Translations under genes and position numbers: made by a program | In this document: in pieces, positions 49,437 through 59,343 of the stretch | Position numbering within the stretch: position 1 is the first letter of the stretch | Layout of the letters: every line of letters starts with the position of its first letter | Notes under the pieces: generated by a model | Told to the model about the DNA's origin: nothing | The model's input: only the letters and a program-made list of their open reading frames with translations | The model's database searches: none | NCBI GenBank assembly: GCA_016715105.1 | Contig: JADKBO010000060.1 | Span: forward strand, 1-63,455 | DNA: 63,455 bases | Reading direction: 5' to 3' | DNA from: Saprospiraceae bacterium | GTDB lineage: Bacteria; Bacteroidota; Bacteroidia; Chitinophagales; Saprospiraceae

Positions 49437-49713
49437 ATCATTTGAAGATCATCTAGACAAATATCGCGGCAAAAAAGGTTCTGAAAGTAGGACATCTTAT
49501 GATGCAGAATCTCTCGCTTTTCGATTAGGTGTAATGTTGAAAGAAACAAGAAAGAGCTGTAATGTAACTCAAGAAGAGCTAGCTGTAAGGACGGGAACTA
49601 AGAAGAGTTATATTTCTAGAATTGAAACAGGCAAAAGCGAAATCCAACTTTCGACATTCTTTAAACTAGTTGAAATGGGATTAGGTAAGACTATAACTAT
49701 TAATATTGCTTAA
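49423..49713 (+). CDS. HigA-type Xre antitoxin
   Basis: The 96-residue protein has a helix-turn-helix (LKETRKSCNVTQEELAVRTG, KSYISRIETGKSEIQLSTF) near residues 38-90. The N-terminus is charged and helical and would bind the toxin. It follows and overlaps HigB and probably represses the upstream GTTAAC operator. Confidence 0.88.
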   Translation: MNKLKSFEDHLDKYRGKKGSESRTSYDAESLAFRLGVMLKETRKSCNVTQEELAVRTGTKKSYISRIETGKSEIQLSTFFKLVEMGLGKTITINIA

Positions 49714-49721
49714 TTTTTCTC

Positions 49722-50243
49722 ATGCGACCAATACCATCAGATCTTAATGACATAATACTATCAAGATTGATTGGGTCAGCCCCAACAGAGGAAAACTATA
49801 TTGTAGCCATTGAAAAATTTGAGATGTATTGTGAGAAATATTTGATAGAAATATTTCAAAAGCTTGGCATAAAATCACTGGTAAAATCGTCTAGAAAATC
49901 TTTACCATGCAATAATGAATTAATGGTAGTTTTAGAAGGGGAAACGGATATGAATGCACCTTATGAATTTTTTAGAGTCGCCAATAAAATTTTAAAAGAG
50001 ATTTTAGTAAAAGATATAAAAAAGCTCAGGTTCTATATCCAAATTGATATTTATTCAAGAAACAAAATTTATATAGCTGATTATGGTAAAATTGAATATA
50101 GATTCCGATATCATTATAGTGAATCACATCAAGAACTTTACAGAGACAAGGATTTGGAGTCAATTGAAACTAGATCTGAAAAGCTTAAAGTTTCATTTGA
50201 CAATTTTCGTAAAGAGAGAGCATTAATCCTCAACGAAAAATAA
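49722..50243 (+). CDS. Conserved hypothetical protein downstream of HigBA
   Basis: The 173-residue intact protein starts at ATG 49722, eight bases after the antitoxin stop. It is soluble, with MNAPYEFFRVANKILKEIL and a mixed alpha/beta end (YIADYGKIEYRFRYHYSES). No family is recognised. Close spacing suggests it belongs to the HigBA transcript. Confidence 0.6.
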   Translation: MRPIPSDLNDIILSRLIGSAPTEENYIVAIEKFEMYCEKYLIEIFQKLGIKSLVKSSRKSLPCNNELMVVLEGETDMNAPYEFFRVANKILKEILVKDIKKLRFYIQIDIYSRNKIYIADYGKIEYRFRYHYSESHQELYRDKDLESIETRSEKLKVSFDNFRKERALILNEK

Positions 50244-50290
50244 AAAAATTGGAATCACAAATCCACAAACAAACCACTTTTTAAACTTAA

Positions 50291-50353
50291 ACGAGGGTAA
50301 TTATTACCTTCATTATGCTAACGAGAGTAATTTTTTAGTATTGTTACCCTCGT
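50291..50353 (+). promoter_or_regulatory. Triple ACGAGGGTAA-type operator
   Basis: Half-sites are ACGAGGGTAA (50291), ACGAGAGTAA (50321) and, inverted, TTACCCTCGT (50344-50353). They sit just upstream of a 47-codon frame at 50358. The arrangement is typical of a dimeric regulator's operator. Confidence 0.6.
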
Positions 50354-50357
50354 ATTG

Positions 50358-50501
50358 ATGACAAGAGTAAAATCTGGAGATTTAAAGTCAGTCGGAAATT
50401 ATTTGATTGCTTTGGAAGGATACGGTTTTTTTGAAATCAGAAAAAGTCGGGAAAGAGAAACTATACTTAAACCAAACACTATTAGAAATATTGGAAAGTA
50501 A
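50358..50501 (+). CDS. Short winged-helix-like ORF, possible remnant
   Basis: ATG 50358 encodes about 47 residues: MTRVKSGDLKSVGNYLIALE, GYGFFEIRKSRERETI and KPNTIRNIGK. It resembles the end of a regulator with a winged helix, perhaps the remnant of the gene that bound the adjacent operator. Too short to assign. Confidence 0.3.
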   Translation: MTRVKSGDLKSVGNYLIALEGYGFFEIRKSRERETILKPNTIRNIGK

Positions 50502-50529
50502 AGAATAACAGCCTACAACCGCTCTGTTC

Positions 50530-50712
50530 TTTTTATCCCATACAGTTTTTATTTATTCCCCCCAACCATTGTATTCTTACAATATGAAAATAAAATTCTA
50601 GCTACATACTTTTTATCCAATCGATTTTGTTTTCCAAGGAATCAGTGCACCCGAAAAATATGATTGGGTAGCGGATGCGGAAGAACCACAAACAGATACT
50701 TTTTGCTGAGGC
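50530..50712 (+). repeat. Promoter-leader repeat family B, copy 3 (lacking the promoter end)
   Basis: TTATCCCATACAG, TTTTTATCCAATCG, AAGGAATCAGTGCACCCGAA, TAGCGGATGCGGAAGA and AACAGATACTTTTTGCTGAG are shared with copy 1. The TATATTTG end is missing or replaced, 158 bases before the propeller gene start. Confidence 0.65.
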
Positions 50713-50869
50713 GAGTCCTATTGTTTCTTCCCAACGTTTTGTTTCAGTCCTTGACCAGATAGATATTGCCATCCAAGCAACTTTTACACTTCGTTTACAT
50801 GTTTTTACAATCGCATTAATAAAGCGCAGCAAAAAGACTTGTAGCTTTGTTGAAATTGATACTAAAAAT

Positions 50870-51889
50870 ATGAAAAAACTGAAATGCATATCTAGTTTGC
50901 TCTTTCTCTTTATTTTTTGCGCTTCTTATGGACAAACCCAAACAAACGGACCAAAAGAAAACTTAAACACGATAGCTATCAAGTCCGAAATCAAAGACTC
51001 AATTACTACTACCGTTTGGGATATCAAGCAAGATAGAAATGGGAACCTTTGGTTTGCAGCAAGTGACGGTGTCTATCGATACGATGGAAAATCTTTTACT
51101 AATATCACAGGCAAACTGATCTCAGTCCCCATTTTTTGCATTTTAGAAGATAGAAAAGGAAACTTTTGGTTCGGTACCTACGGCTCTGGTGCATATTATT
51201 ACGACGGGAAATCTTTTCAAAATTTTACAACCAGGAATGGGCATGCACATAATTCGGTCATGCCTATTTACGAAGATAAAGCTGGCATTATTTGGCTTGG
51301 TACCGGAGGTGGAGTAAGTCGCTATGATGGCAAAACGTTTCGAAATTTTACAACCTCGGATGGACTGACCAATAATGATGTACATACTATTGTCCAAGAC
51401 AAAACGGGGAAAATTTGGTTTGGTACGGGGTGATATCACCATTTATGATGGAAAAACATTTACCACACTCACCGATAAAGATGGAAAACTTTCTGGAATG
51501 TATGGGCTATCACCAAAGACAAAAATGACAATATATGGTTCGGTACCGAGTGTTCTTTGGCGTTATGACGGCAATGCCTTTACCCAAATTGATCAGATGG
51601 GTGCTGGTGTTATAATCAACGATAAAAAAGGGTAACATTCTCACGCAGCATAGGCCCTATTTACCGTTATGATACATCAGTCATTGTCTGATAAAAGCCA
51701 GAAGTAACAGTAATAAAGACAAATATGAAGGGCGTAGAAATTTTGCCTTTTGGGATGTTTTTGTCTGATGATGGAAGTATTTGGATCGGATCAGAACGTT
51801 TTAGTTATGATGGAAAAACTCTCACGGACTTTAAAAGAAAGGATGGTCCATACCTAAGAAAACCGACACCAAAACAGACAAATGATTAA
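50870..51889 (+). pseudogene. Propeller-repeat secreted protein, frameshifted
   Basis: ATG 50870 gives a signal peptide (LLFLFIFCASYGQTQ), then Reg_prop blades (NLWFAASDGVYRYDG, NFWFGTYGSGAYYYDG, IIWLGTGGGVSRYDG, KIWFGTG). An indel in the G-run near 51430 and more near 51635 and 51680 break the rest, which ends SIWIGSERFSYDGKTL and TAA 51887-51889. It is paralogous to the genes at 3537 and 4612. The next lipoprotein starts seven bases before its stop. Confidence 0.7.
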
Positions 51890-52858
51890 ACTTTACTTTC
51901 TGATTTTTACAATATTTATTTTGAATTCATGTAATTCACAGACAAGTGATCCCCATAAAGAAGTTCAAAATGGAATTGTTTATTTTCCTTTGACAATGGA
52001 GTAAATTGGATAAATTCAAGTAATGGATTGCCTGAAAAAACTAGCATTGGTTTGGGTGGAATTGCTACTTCTAATCAAATCCTTGGATTGGCGACAAAAG
52101 AAGCTGGAGTTTATATCTACAACATCAAGTCCAAGATTTGGGAAAACGTCCCGACTAACGCACAAATCATAGAGGGGAACATAGGTGCTTTGGCTGTTTT
52201 AGATAATACGCTTTTTGTCGGAACTCAATTTAAAGGTGTCTTTTCTACAACAGATCATGGGAAAAATTGGACAGCCTTAAATAAAGGTCTTACAAACTTG
52301 ACAATTAGGCGTTTTTGTGAGTTCAACAATGTTCTATATGTATGTACAAATGACGGGTTTTATTCATACAATAAAATTTCAGACAGTTGGAACTTAGAAT
52401 TCGGCCAAAATTCATTGCAAACCAATGGAGCAACTTTTTTCAACGGAAGTTTTTATTTGGCAACCAACAGGGGCATTTTCATGCAACAAGCGGACAAATC
52501 TTGGATTAATTCATCACCACAATTTAATATGCACAATATTAGTTCGGACAAAAACCAATTATATGCAATGACCTACAATGAATTATTATTGTCTTCAACA
52601 GATGGCAAAAATTGGCAATCAATTCAAAGTGGTTTACCAAAGGACCTTTATACTTTCAATGTAGTAAATCACAATAATTTAATCTTGGCGGGACAATGGG
52701 ACGGAATTTATAAAAAAACAAATAATAACGCTATGGAATTATCTAGCAACGGTTTACCTCCAAAGTTTGCAGTTACGAACTTAAAGGCGTATAATAACAT
52801 TTTAATTATCAGCACTTCAGAGAGAAAATTGAAAGAAGGAATGACGATCAAAAAATAG
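51882..52858 (+). pseudogene. Asp-box/sialidase-like propeller lipoprotein, one frameshift
   Basis: ATG 51882 encodes a lipoprotein signal (LIFTIFILNSC). A T-run short by one near 51990 shifts the frame; the continuation reads VYFSFDNGVNW... and then runs intact from 52028. Asp-box-like turns recur (STTDHGKNWTAL, LSSTDGKNWQSI). The fold is a beta-propeller like exo-sialidase or WD40-type lectins; no catalytic residues are evident. Full length is about 325 residues. Confidence 0.7.
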
Positions 52859-52944
52859 GCAAAATGTAACGACTAAATACTAAACAATGTAATGAGAGAG
52901 ATTTGCTTAGTGAAGACATTACAAATTTCAGAAGAACAGAAACA

Positions 52945-53577
52945 ATGATAGAGAATTACGACATAGAAAAAAAGTTTAGCTATTTAGGAAAAGACTTTAT
53001 TACGGAATTACTTATGGTTTCTGTTATCAAAACTTTTCCTACAAATATTCAATTAGTCAGAGAAGGACAATACGTCAAGTATATTCCAATAGTACTTAGC
53101 GGACTTGTAAAAGTTTATACTCAATTCGAAGAAAAAGAACTCCTACTTTATTACATAAAGCCCGATCAGAGTTGTATAATGTCATTCTCTTCTTGTATCA
53201 ACAATGACAAAAGCAAAATATTTGCAGTTACAGAGGAAGAAAGCGCAGTTTTGCTTTTACCTTCAGATAAAATAGCGAAATGGCTTGTCGATTTTCCTTC
53301 TATTAATATGTTGTTTTATCAGCAGTATGATCTGAGATATGCCGAGTTGGTAGATACAATTCACCAAATGTTATATCACAAACTAGATAAAAGATTATTG
53401 GATTATCTATTAGAAAAAGTGAGTGTAACGGGTAAAAACCCAATAAAAATATCCCATAAAGAAATCGCAAATGACCTTGGGACTGCTAGAGAAGTCGTCA
53501 GTAGATTGGTGAAAAAACTCGAAAGACAAAATATTCTTAAGCAATACCACGACAGTATTGAGCTAATAAAACTCTAG
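52945..53577 (+). CDS. Crp/Fnr-family transcriptional regulator
   Basis: The 210-residue protein starts at ATG 52945. A cNMP-binding-like beta-roll spans residues ~15-120 (FPTNIQLVREGQYVKYIPIV, LLLYYIKPDQSC), and an HTH_Crp C-terminus spans ~155-205 (ISHKEIANDLGTAREVVSRL). No FNR-type cysteine cluster is seen. It lies 50 bases before a small membrane protein and upstream of a DUF2892 gene, a common pairing in Bacteroidota. Confidence 0.88.
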   Translation: MIENYDIEKKFSYLGKDFITELLMVSVIKTFPTNIQLVREGQYVKYIPIVLSGLVKVYTQFEEKELLLYYIKPDQSCIMSFSSCINNDKSKIFAVTEEESAVLLLPSDKIAKWLVDFPSINMLFYQQYDLRYAELVDTIHQMLYHKLDKRLLDYLLEKVSVTGKNPIKISHKEIANDLGTAREVVSRLVKKLERQNILKQYHDSIELIKL

Positions 53578-53628
53578 TGACTTTAGTTACTGCACAGGTA
53601 TTTTAATTTATAGATCTTTGTTTTTCAA

Positions 53629-53730
53629 ATGAAGAAGATGAAAACAATTTTCAAATTTATACTAATGTGTCTGTTGTGCATTGTATTCATTTCTTCAATT
53701 GTATTAATAGTAAACTTATTAAACAAATAA
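53629..53730 (+). CDS. Single-helix small membrane protein
   Basis: ATG 53629 encodes 33 residues: charged MKKMKTIFKF, then a hydrophobic helix (CIVFISSIVLIVNLL) and a K end. It lies five bases before the DUF2892 gene, so it is likely part of the same transcript. Too short for family assignment. Confidence 0.45.
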   Translation: MKKMKTIFKFILMCLLCIVFISSIVLIVNLLNK

Positions 53731-53734
53731 AAAA

Positions 53735-53944
53735 ATGAAAAAGAACATGTCATCAGCCGACAGAATTATTAGATTAATAATCTCGGCAATTATGGTTACT
53801 CTTTATTTTACTAACATTGTTGGTGGTACGCTTGGAGTAATATTACTTGTATTGTCAGGTGTATTTACCTTTACAAGTATTATTAGTTTTTGTCCACTGT
53901 ATGCAATTTTTGGAATCTCGACTTGTCCTGTTAAGCAACAATAG
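53735..53944 (+). CDS. DUF2892 (YgaP-like) inner-membrane protein
   Basis: The 69-residue protein starts MKKNMSSADRIIRLIISAIM, then two helices (VGGTLGVILLVLSGVFTFTS) and the conserved CPLYAIFGISTCP end. DUF2892 proteins are found fused to or beside rhodanese and Crp/Fnr-type genes. It sits under the Crp/Fnr gene and just before a junction element. Confidence 0.85.
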   Translation: MKKNMSSADRIIRLIISAIMVTLYFTNIVGGTLGVILLVLSGVFTFTSIISFCPLYAIFGISTCPVKQQ

Positions 53945-54089
53945 ACAACTGTTCAGCAGCAAATAGTGCTTTTGCGTCATACGGGGTTTTCGTGCTTCGT
54001 TTGACGCTTTTTCCGTATATTTGAGTGCGTTTATTCTTATCAATTGCAGCACTAAATTCCGCCCAAATGCAAAGTTGCAAAACGTTACC
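53943..54089 (+). repeat. Junction element J5
   Basis: Begins on the DUF2892 stop (AGACAACTG). Facing arm parts include AGTGCTTTTGCGT and AATGCAAAGTTGC, with GTGCTTCGTTTGAC in the loop and -7 box TATATTTG at 54015-54022. It ends GCAAAACGTTACC. The loop and end match J4. Confidence 0.65.
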
Positions 54090-54107
54090 TACTTTTTTAA
54101 ATTAAAT

Positions 54108-54381
54108 ATGAATAGAGAAATTTGGGAAAACAATAGACCAAGTGATTACGAGACTTGGCATTTAATAGCTAAAGTCATTGTAACAAATGACCCGAAGTTA
54201 TATAAACCGACATTAGAACCAAATACTCATTGGGCGAAGTGGCTAGGCTCCTGCAGTATGTAATGAACGGACAGGAAACAATAGCAGGTATTAGCGGTGC
54301 TAAGCTAGAAATGAGATAAATTTATGATATGGAGTTTGCGATGGATGTTTTTATGGTTCTAAATCAATTAAAAAATAAATA
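54108..54381 (+). pseudogene. Small conserved hypothetical protein, frameshift and nonsense
   Basis: ATG 54108 gives MNREIWENNRPSDYETWHLI, then KVIVTNDPKLYKPTLEPNTH. After an indel near 54245 another frame continues YVMNGQETIAGISGAKLEM, an in-frame TAA, and DMEFAMDVFMVLNQLK. Together about 90 residues. The family is unnamed to me; it follows J5 as a single-gene module. Confidence 0.5.
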
Positions 54382-54382
54382 A

Positions 54383-54400
54383 AATCAGTGTATATTTGAA
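54383..54400 (+). repeat. Promoter end of repeat family B, copy 4
   Basis: AATCAGTGTATATTTGAAAA, with TATATTTG at 54391-54398, and the leader ACATATGGCAGGTTG shared with copy 2. The next ATG (54486) is 87 bases downstream, as for copies 1 and 2. Confidence 0.6.
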
Positions 54401-54485
54401 AAAGTAAACAGATATAATAATCAAGCACATATGGCAGGTTGCTTTTATGGCAATCATCGCATGTGCTATCATTAATGAGAATCAA

Positions 54486-55483
54486 ATGGAACAAGTTATA
54501 GATCAAATATTAAAAATAAGAAGATACATATTGCCAATACTCTTATATGTGGTTGTTCAATCTTGCTATTCACAACAACCTTTAACCAAGGTGCTTAACA
54601 ATAAGAAATCTGATGAAATACAAATAAATTTTTCTAAAAATGACTTTGACAAATATTTAGTAACAGAACGAATTGTAAACATTTCAGATGGTGAAGTATA
54701 TTGGAAAAAAAAAACATAGATACATTTCTTATCCGGTGTATAGAAGACTCAAAAACTGAAATTATTTATGAAATTGTAGAGAGTAAAAATGATTTAATAA
54801 ATTCCTTTTACGATAGATCAGTTCAAGATTTTATCAAGAATGATTTTAATTTTCCAACATTAAGGTACATAAAAAATAAAATAACAAAAGATGGTGTGTT
54901 CGCAGACTCATGCAAGTTAGCTAAAGAAGTAGAATACCACCTTCAAAATAAAATAAAATTACTTAAGAGTATTAATGATTACAGCAATATTTCGACTTGG
55001 GAAAAACAAATTAAAAATATACAAAATTGCAAAATGGCTAATTATAATCTACTTTATAATAGTAGAATTTTAATTGCAGTAGATAACTATCTAGTACCAT
55101 CAGAGTTATCTGATACCTTAAAATATCAGATAACTCAAAAAGAACATTATGGCATCGAAACAAAAATAGCGTCATATGTAATGCTCCAAGACAATGGAAA
55201 TAAATTGATCCATTTTGATCAATTCGAAGAAGAACAAATTGATAAAAACGAATTAAGTAATATTATTTCTATATATGAAGAGGACATGATTGACAGCCAA
55301 CTAAATGATTATTTAAATGTTGTTAACTCCATAAAAACTGAAAATCATACAAGCATAGAATTAGATTCAAATAATCAAGTTATTAGATTTTTTAGTAAAA
55401 TTAATAGCTTTAGAATAAATACAAAAAGTGGTTCAGAATTCAGGTTTTATAAGTATGAAATTAGAAAAATTGACACTTACTAA
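54486..55483 (+). pseudogene. Lipoprotein of unknown function, A-run frameshift
   Basis: ATG 54486 starts a protein with a lipoprotein signal (ILPILLYVVVQSC). An A-run near 54712 (10 A in a row region) splits it; the 54701 frame continues KKNIDTFLIRCIEDSKTEII to 55483. Joined length is about 330. It is helical and lysine/asparagine rich, with no recognised domain, and probably sits in the inner leaflet of the outer membrane. Confidence 0.55.
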
Positions 55484-55497
55484 CAAGGGATGTCAAA

Positions 55498-58400
55498 TTA
55501 TCTATTAACAATAAACCTCTTTGTAATCAATTCCGTAGTCGTATTTAACTTAAAAAAATAAATACCTGAAGTTATGTTTTCTAAATTTATGTTTAACCCT
55601 GATCGAAGATTTTCTGAAGTGGTTTGACCAATTAAAACCATTCTACCGGTTGCATCGAACACTGACCAAACTGGACTTTCTTTGATGTCTGATTTAGCTG
55701 AGGAAGTGGGTTAGAAGACCGCTCAACATTAGCTGAAAGGTTGGAATAAAAACCTACTTCTGGCACTGTTAAATTACCTGATGGTTGACATGCGGTAACC
55801 ACAATATCATCTAGATAAACCACATCACCATCATCTGAAGCATCACATCGGAAGCGCAAACGTGTGTTTGTTGTGAATGGACCAGATATTGTTACTGATT
55901 CGAAATATCTGTTATTGTTCTGGAACTCATCGCCGAGATTCCACTCTTCCACAGTGGTATAACTTGTTCCACCATTGGTTGAGACCTGAAGCCAGAAATC
56001 TTCACTTGATACGTCCATGCTTACGGGGTAGTAGGAAAATTTAACAGTAAGCTCATCATAAGTGGAAAGGTTTAGGTTATTGGTAGACATTACAGAAGTC
56101 GTCGTGTTATCGCGTATGGCGATGGAAAAACTTCCACTACTTGCAAAGGTGGTATTACTTGTACGGACACAGTCTGTTCCTCCATCTACCCAAGTTCCAA
56201 AACCTGTCTCAAAATTATTGGAAGAAATAACAACAGTATCGCATACATTTTGACAAGGAGCACAATTTCCTCCGCAGTCAACACCAGTCTCATTGCCATT
56301 TTGGATGCCATCCGTACAAGTTGGACAAGCAGAACAATTTGATCCTCCACAATCTACGCCCGTCTCATCACCATTCTGAATTCCGTCCGTACAACTTGCA
56401 GTACTTCCATTTGTATAGTTCACAATTCGAAAATCATCAAAATAAAATCCGTCAGAACGAAGAGACGAATTGGCCACCGAAAGAAAACGCAGTCGTATAT
56501 TTTGTCCAATATATCCTGATAGATCCACAACCTGGTGTGTCCAACGTTCATTTCTTACAAAAGCTGGTGCCCCGCTAATAGTTTCCATCGCAGAGCTACT
56601 AAGATTAGTCCAAGTACTGCCACCATTTGTGCTTATTTGTAATCTAACATAATCCGTAGTGGTGTGCAAACCCCATTTGGCGGCAAATTCCAGACGAGGA
56701 TTAGATGCCCCCACAAGTGAAATATTATTTGCCATGGTAAAGGTGCGGTTATTGTTTGAAGCTGAATGACCAAGCGGAGAGTCTGAAAAACAGAAATTTC
56801 CTGTGTAGGCATCCTCAGTTGAAGCTTGCCAGTTGGAACCCGTACCACCATTAATCCATGCTGCATTGCCATTTTCTGCATTATCGCTGAAAAGTACATT
56901 GGGTTGACCCACAATCAATCGAAACTGGTCCTGATCAGAAACGACTCCTTCTTGACTTACAACAACTTGAAAAGTTACTACTGTTCCCGTTGGAACTGAT
57001 GGCGCAACGGTAAATGTAAATGGAACTGAATTGGTCGCATATTGTCGAGAAGCAATATTCCCATAGTTTTGGGTTCCGGCAACTGCAGTCACTGCGGGAT
57101 TATCCGAAGTAATCGTAACAACTACGTTTTGGGCAGTTGATCGCAGTCCTTTATTTTTAATGCGCACGGCAAGGGATAAGTCCTGCGTCGTGGACAATCC
57201 CAGAGGATTCAGAACTTCAAATCCTTGATAATCAGCCAGTGCTCCTGCTACCCAACAGGCATATTCATAAGGTTTAATGTGTTGATTTACCAACGGAATG
57301 ATCTCAGGAATCGTGGGCCAAAAACCTGTTGTGCCAATTTCTGGAGTCCAGGAGAGTGTGCCCAAAGCTTCATACATCCAGTTTTGAGTAGTACCGCTTG
57401 CATATCCAAGCAAGATTGCTGCATCTCCATAAATATATTCATTTTCATACATGCAGTCATTGTTCAACTCTGCGTGTATTGCAAATTCTGTTTGACCATT
57501 GCTAAAATCGGGTCCCAGCCAATATCCACCTGAAGTATGGGTTGTGTAAGCGATAGGCGCATTGATGGATGATGAAGTCTCGAATGACCTTTGACTCTGG
57601 TTCTGAAAAAACTGAAGCTCCTCTGTAAGAATCAGAGCAAGTATTAGAGCTAGAACCTGCACCACCCCAATCTGTATTGTAATTGCGATTTAAATCCACA
57701 CCAATACAAGAAGATCCCGAATTAATACGTCTGTTTTTGCGCCACATACCTCCATTGGGGGTTGGTTTGACGGTTGTATTCGTATCCGTCAGGGTTCACC
57801 ACTGGTACTATAAAGATTCTCGATTATTCACAATGTAGCCAATACGAGGGTCGCTGGCGTAATTTTCTAATAAATGGAACATAAAATTGATGACAGTGGC
57901 CATAGATGCTGGCTCGCGGCTGTGATGTAAAGCATCAAAATAAACTGGAGCCTCAGTTGAACTTTCATTCGAATCGGGATTATCAGAAATTTTAACAGCC
58001 CAAATCGTCCTGCCTTCATAACTTGTACCAATACTAAATCTACTGGTGATGAGATTGGGATAAAGTGTTTTCATCTCATCCAATTGTTGTAGTACTTCAG
58101 CATAGGTATAAAACCCTCCCATACTGCCCAACTCGAATCCTGAAGTTGCCCTGTCTGATTTAAGAATAGGATTTTTTGCTAAATATTCAACATTTCGGCG
58201 ACTTATTGCCGCAGCGACATCATCCACCAAAATCCGGTATGATACACGTGCATTCAATAGTTTTTTGAGCTCTGATTCGGGTAACACCAAATTATTTTTT
58301 CCGACTGAAGGGTGAAAATGATCATAGTCTAGGGTCCAGTTTTAAGAAGTCCTCAATTTGGCCCATGGATAAAAAATCAAGTTCTATTTCTACATATCGT

Positions 58401-58588
58401 TGCTGAGGCTCTGCTTCTTGAAATGCCAAAGCATCTTGTGGGTATTTTGGTACTGCACTTGATAAAACACCATTACCGGACTGGCTCCACAAAGAACCTG
58501 TAAAACAGAAAAAGGCCAAACATGAGATAAGCTTTTCCCATAGGGTATAACATGCACTAGGTTGTTTGGTACTGCAATAAGCAGGCAT
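55498..58588 (-). pseudogene. T9SS-targeted zinc carboxypeptidase (M14) with cysteine-rich repeats, several frameshifts
   Basis: The joined product is about 1030 residues. Signal peptide (ISCLAFFCFTGSLWSQ). M14 domain: zinc ligands in ALHHSREPAS, LNRNYNTDWGG, THTSGGYWLGP, and the catalytic Glu in WTPEIGTTGFWP. Ig-like and MAM-like modules follow (LEFAAKWGLHTT, GQNIRLRFLSVANSS), then two repeats CTDGIQNGNETGVDCGG. The end, in a shifted frame, is a type A T9SS sorting tail (GLNINLENITSG, TKRFIVNR). Indels lie near 57800, 57740, 57650, 55690 and 55570. It would be a secreted, surface-anchored exopeptidase. Confidence 0.85.
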
Positions 58589-58648
58589 ACCACATTGAAA
58601 ATGTTGTAAGTTGACATTTGAGTAAAGTTTTTTTAAATGCGGGCACAT

Positions 58649-59031
58649 TTTTAATCCATTTAAAAAAGTGACCGCATGATTATATTTTTAAATCACAGAA
58701 AATCCAAATTTCTCCAGAGATATCAAGGATAACCAAATAAAGCTTTTATGTTTTAACTCCTATTTTCATAAGATAAAATATTTAAAGTAAAATTTAGAAC
58801 TAAAGATATAACAATAATTATAATTGAAAATACTTTTTATATATTTATTTTGCACATTTACATAATAGCCGAACATTAGTGGCTTTCAACGGTCTGATAA
58901 TTTATATTTTAATAGCTAAGGCAGATCTAATAGTCCAATAAATTGTGCATCCAATCCAGTTTAATCATCTTTTACTTATTTATTAGTTTGGGGGCACATA
59001 CTTTAACTTACCCAAAATCAGAGTAATAACC
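58649..59031. other. Intergenic region upstream of the carboxypeptidase
   Basis: AT-rich, no gene supported. The minus-strand promoter of the carboxypeptidase should lie near 58620-58720, but no clear box was identified. Confidence 0.4.
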
Positions 59032-59194
59032 GTTATCCCATACCGTTTTTTTTCATCTAACCACATACTTTCTGTGTAATGGGTTTTGATTTCTAGAGCT
59101 TTAGAACAAGAGAACGTTAATTGCAGAGTCCAGAAGAGCAGTAAACAGATACTTTTATTGAAGAGTAAAAATAAATGTAACCGGTGCATATTTG
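59032..59194 (+). repeat. Promoter-leader repeat family B, copy 5
   Basis: GTTATCCCATACCG, TGGGTTTTGATTTC, AACAGATACTTTTATTGAAG, AAAAATAAATGTAACCGGTG and CATATTTG (59187-59194). The box has C for T at the first position. The start of the VOC gene is 149 bases downstream. Confidence 0.65.
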
Positions 59195-59343
59195 TATAAG
59201 TAATAAGTTGACTTAATATTAGAGGTAAAAAAAGAAACAGGAATTATCTTATAAAATATTTTTGACATAATCACCCACTGAATTTGGCGGATTGTGCATT
59301 CATTATAAATCCAAAGCAGACTAATTTTGAAATAAAAAGGTCA

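Noticed and set aside
56062..57533. Plus-strand frames within 56062-57533
   Set aside because: All are antisense to the carboxypeptidase, whose domains and tail are clear.
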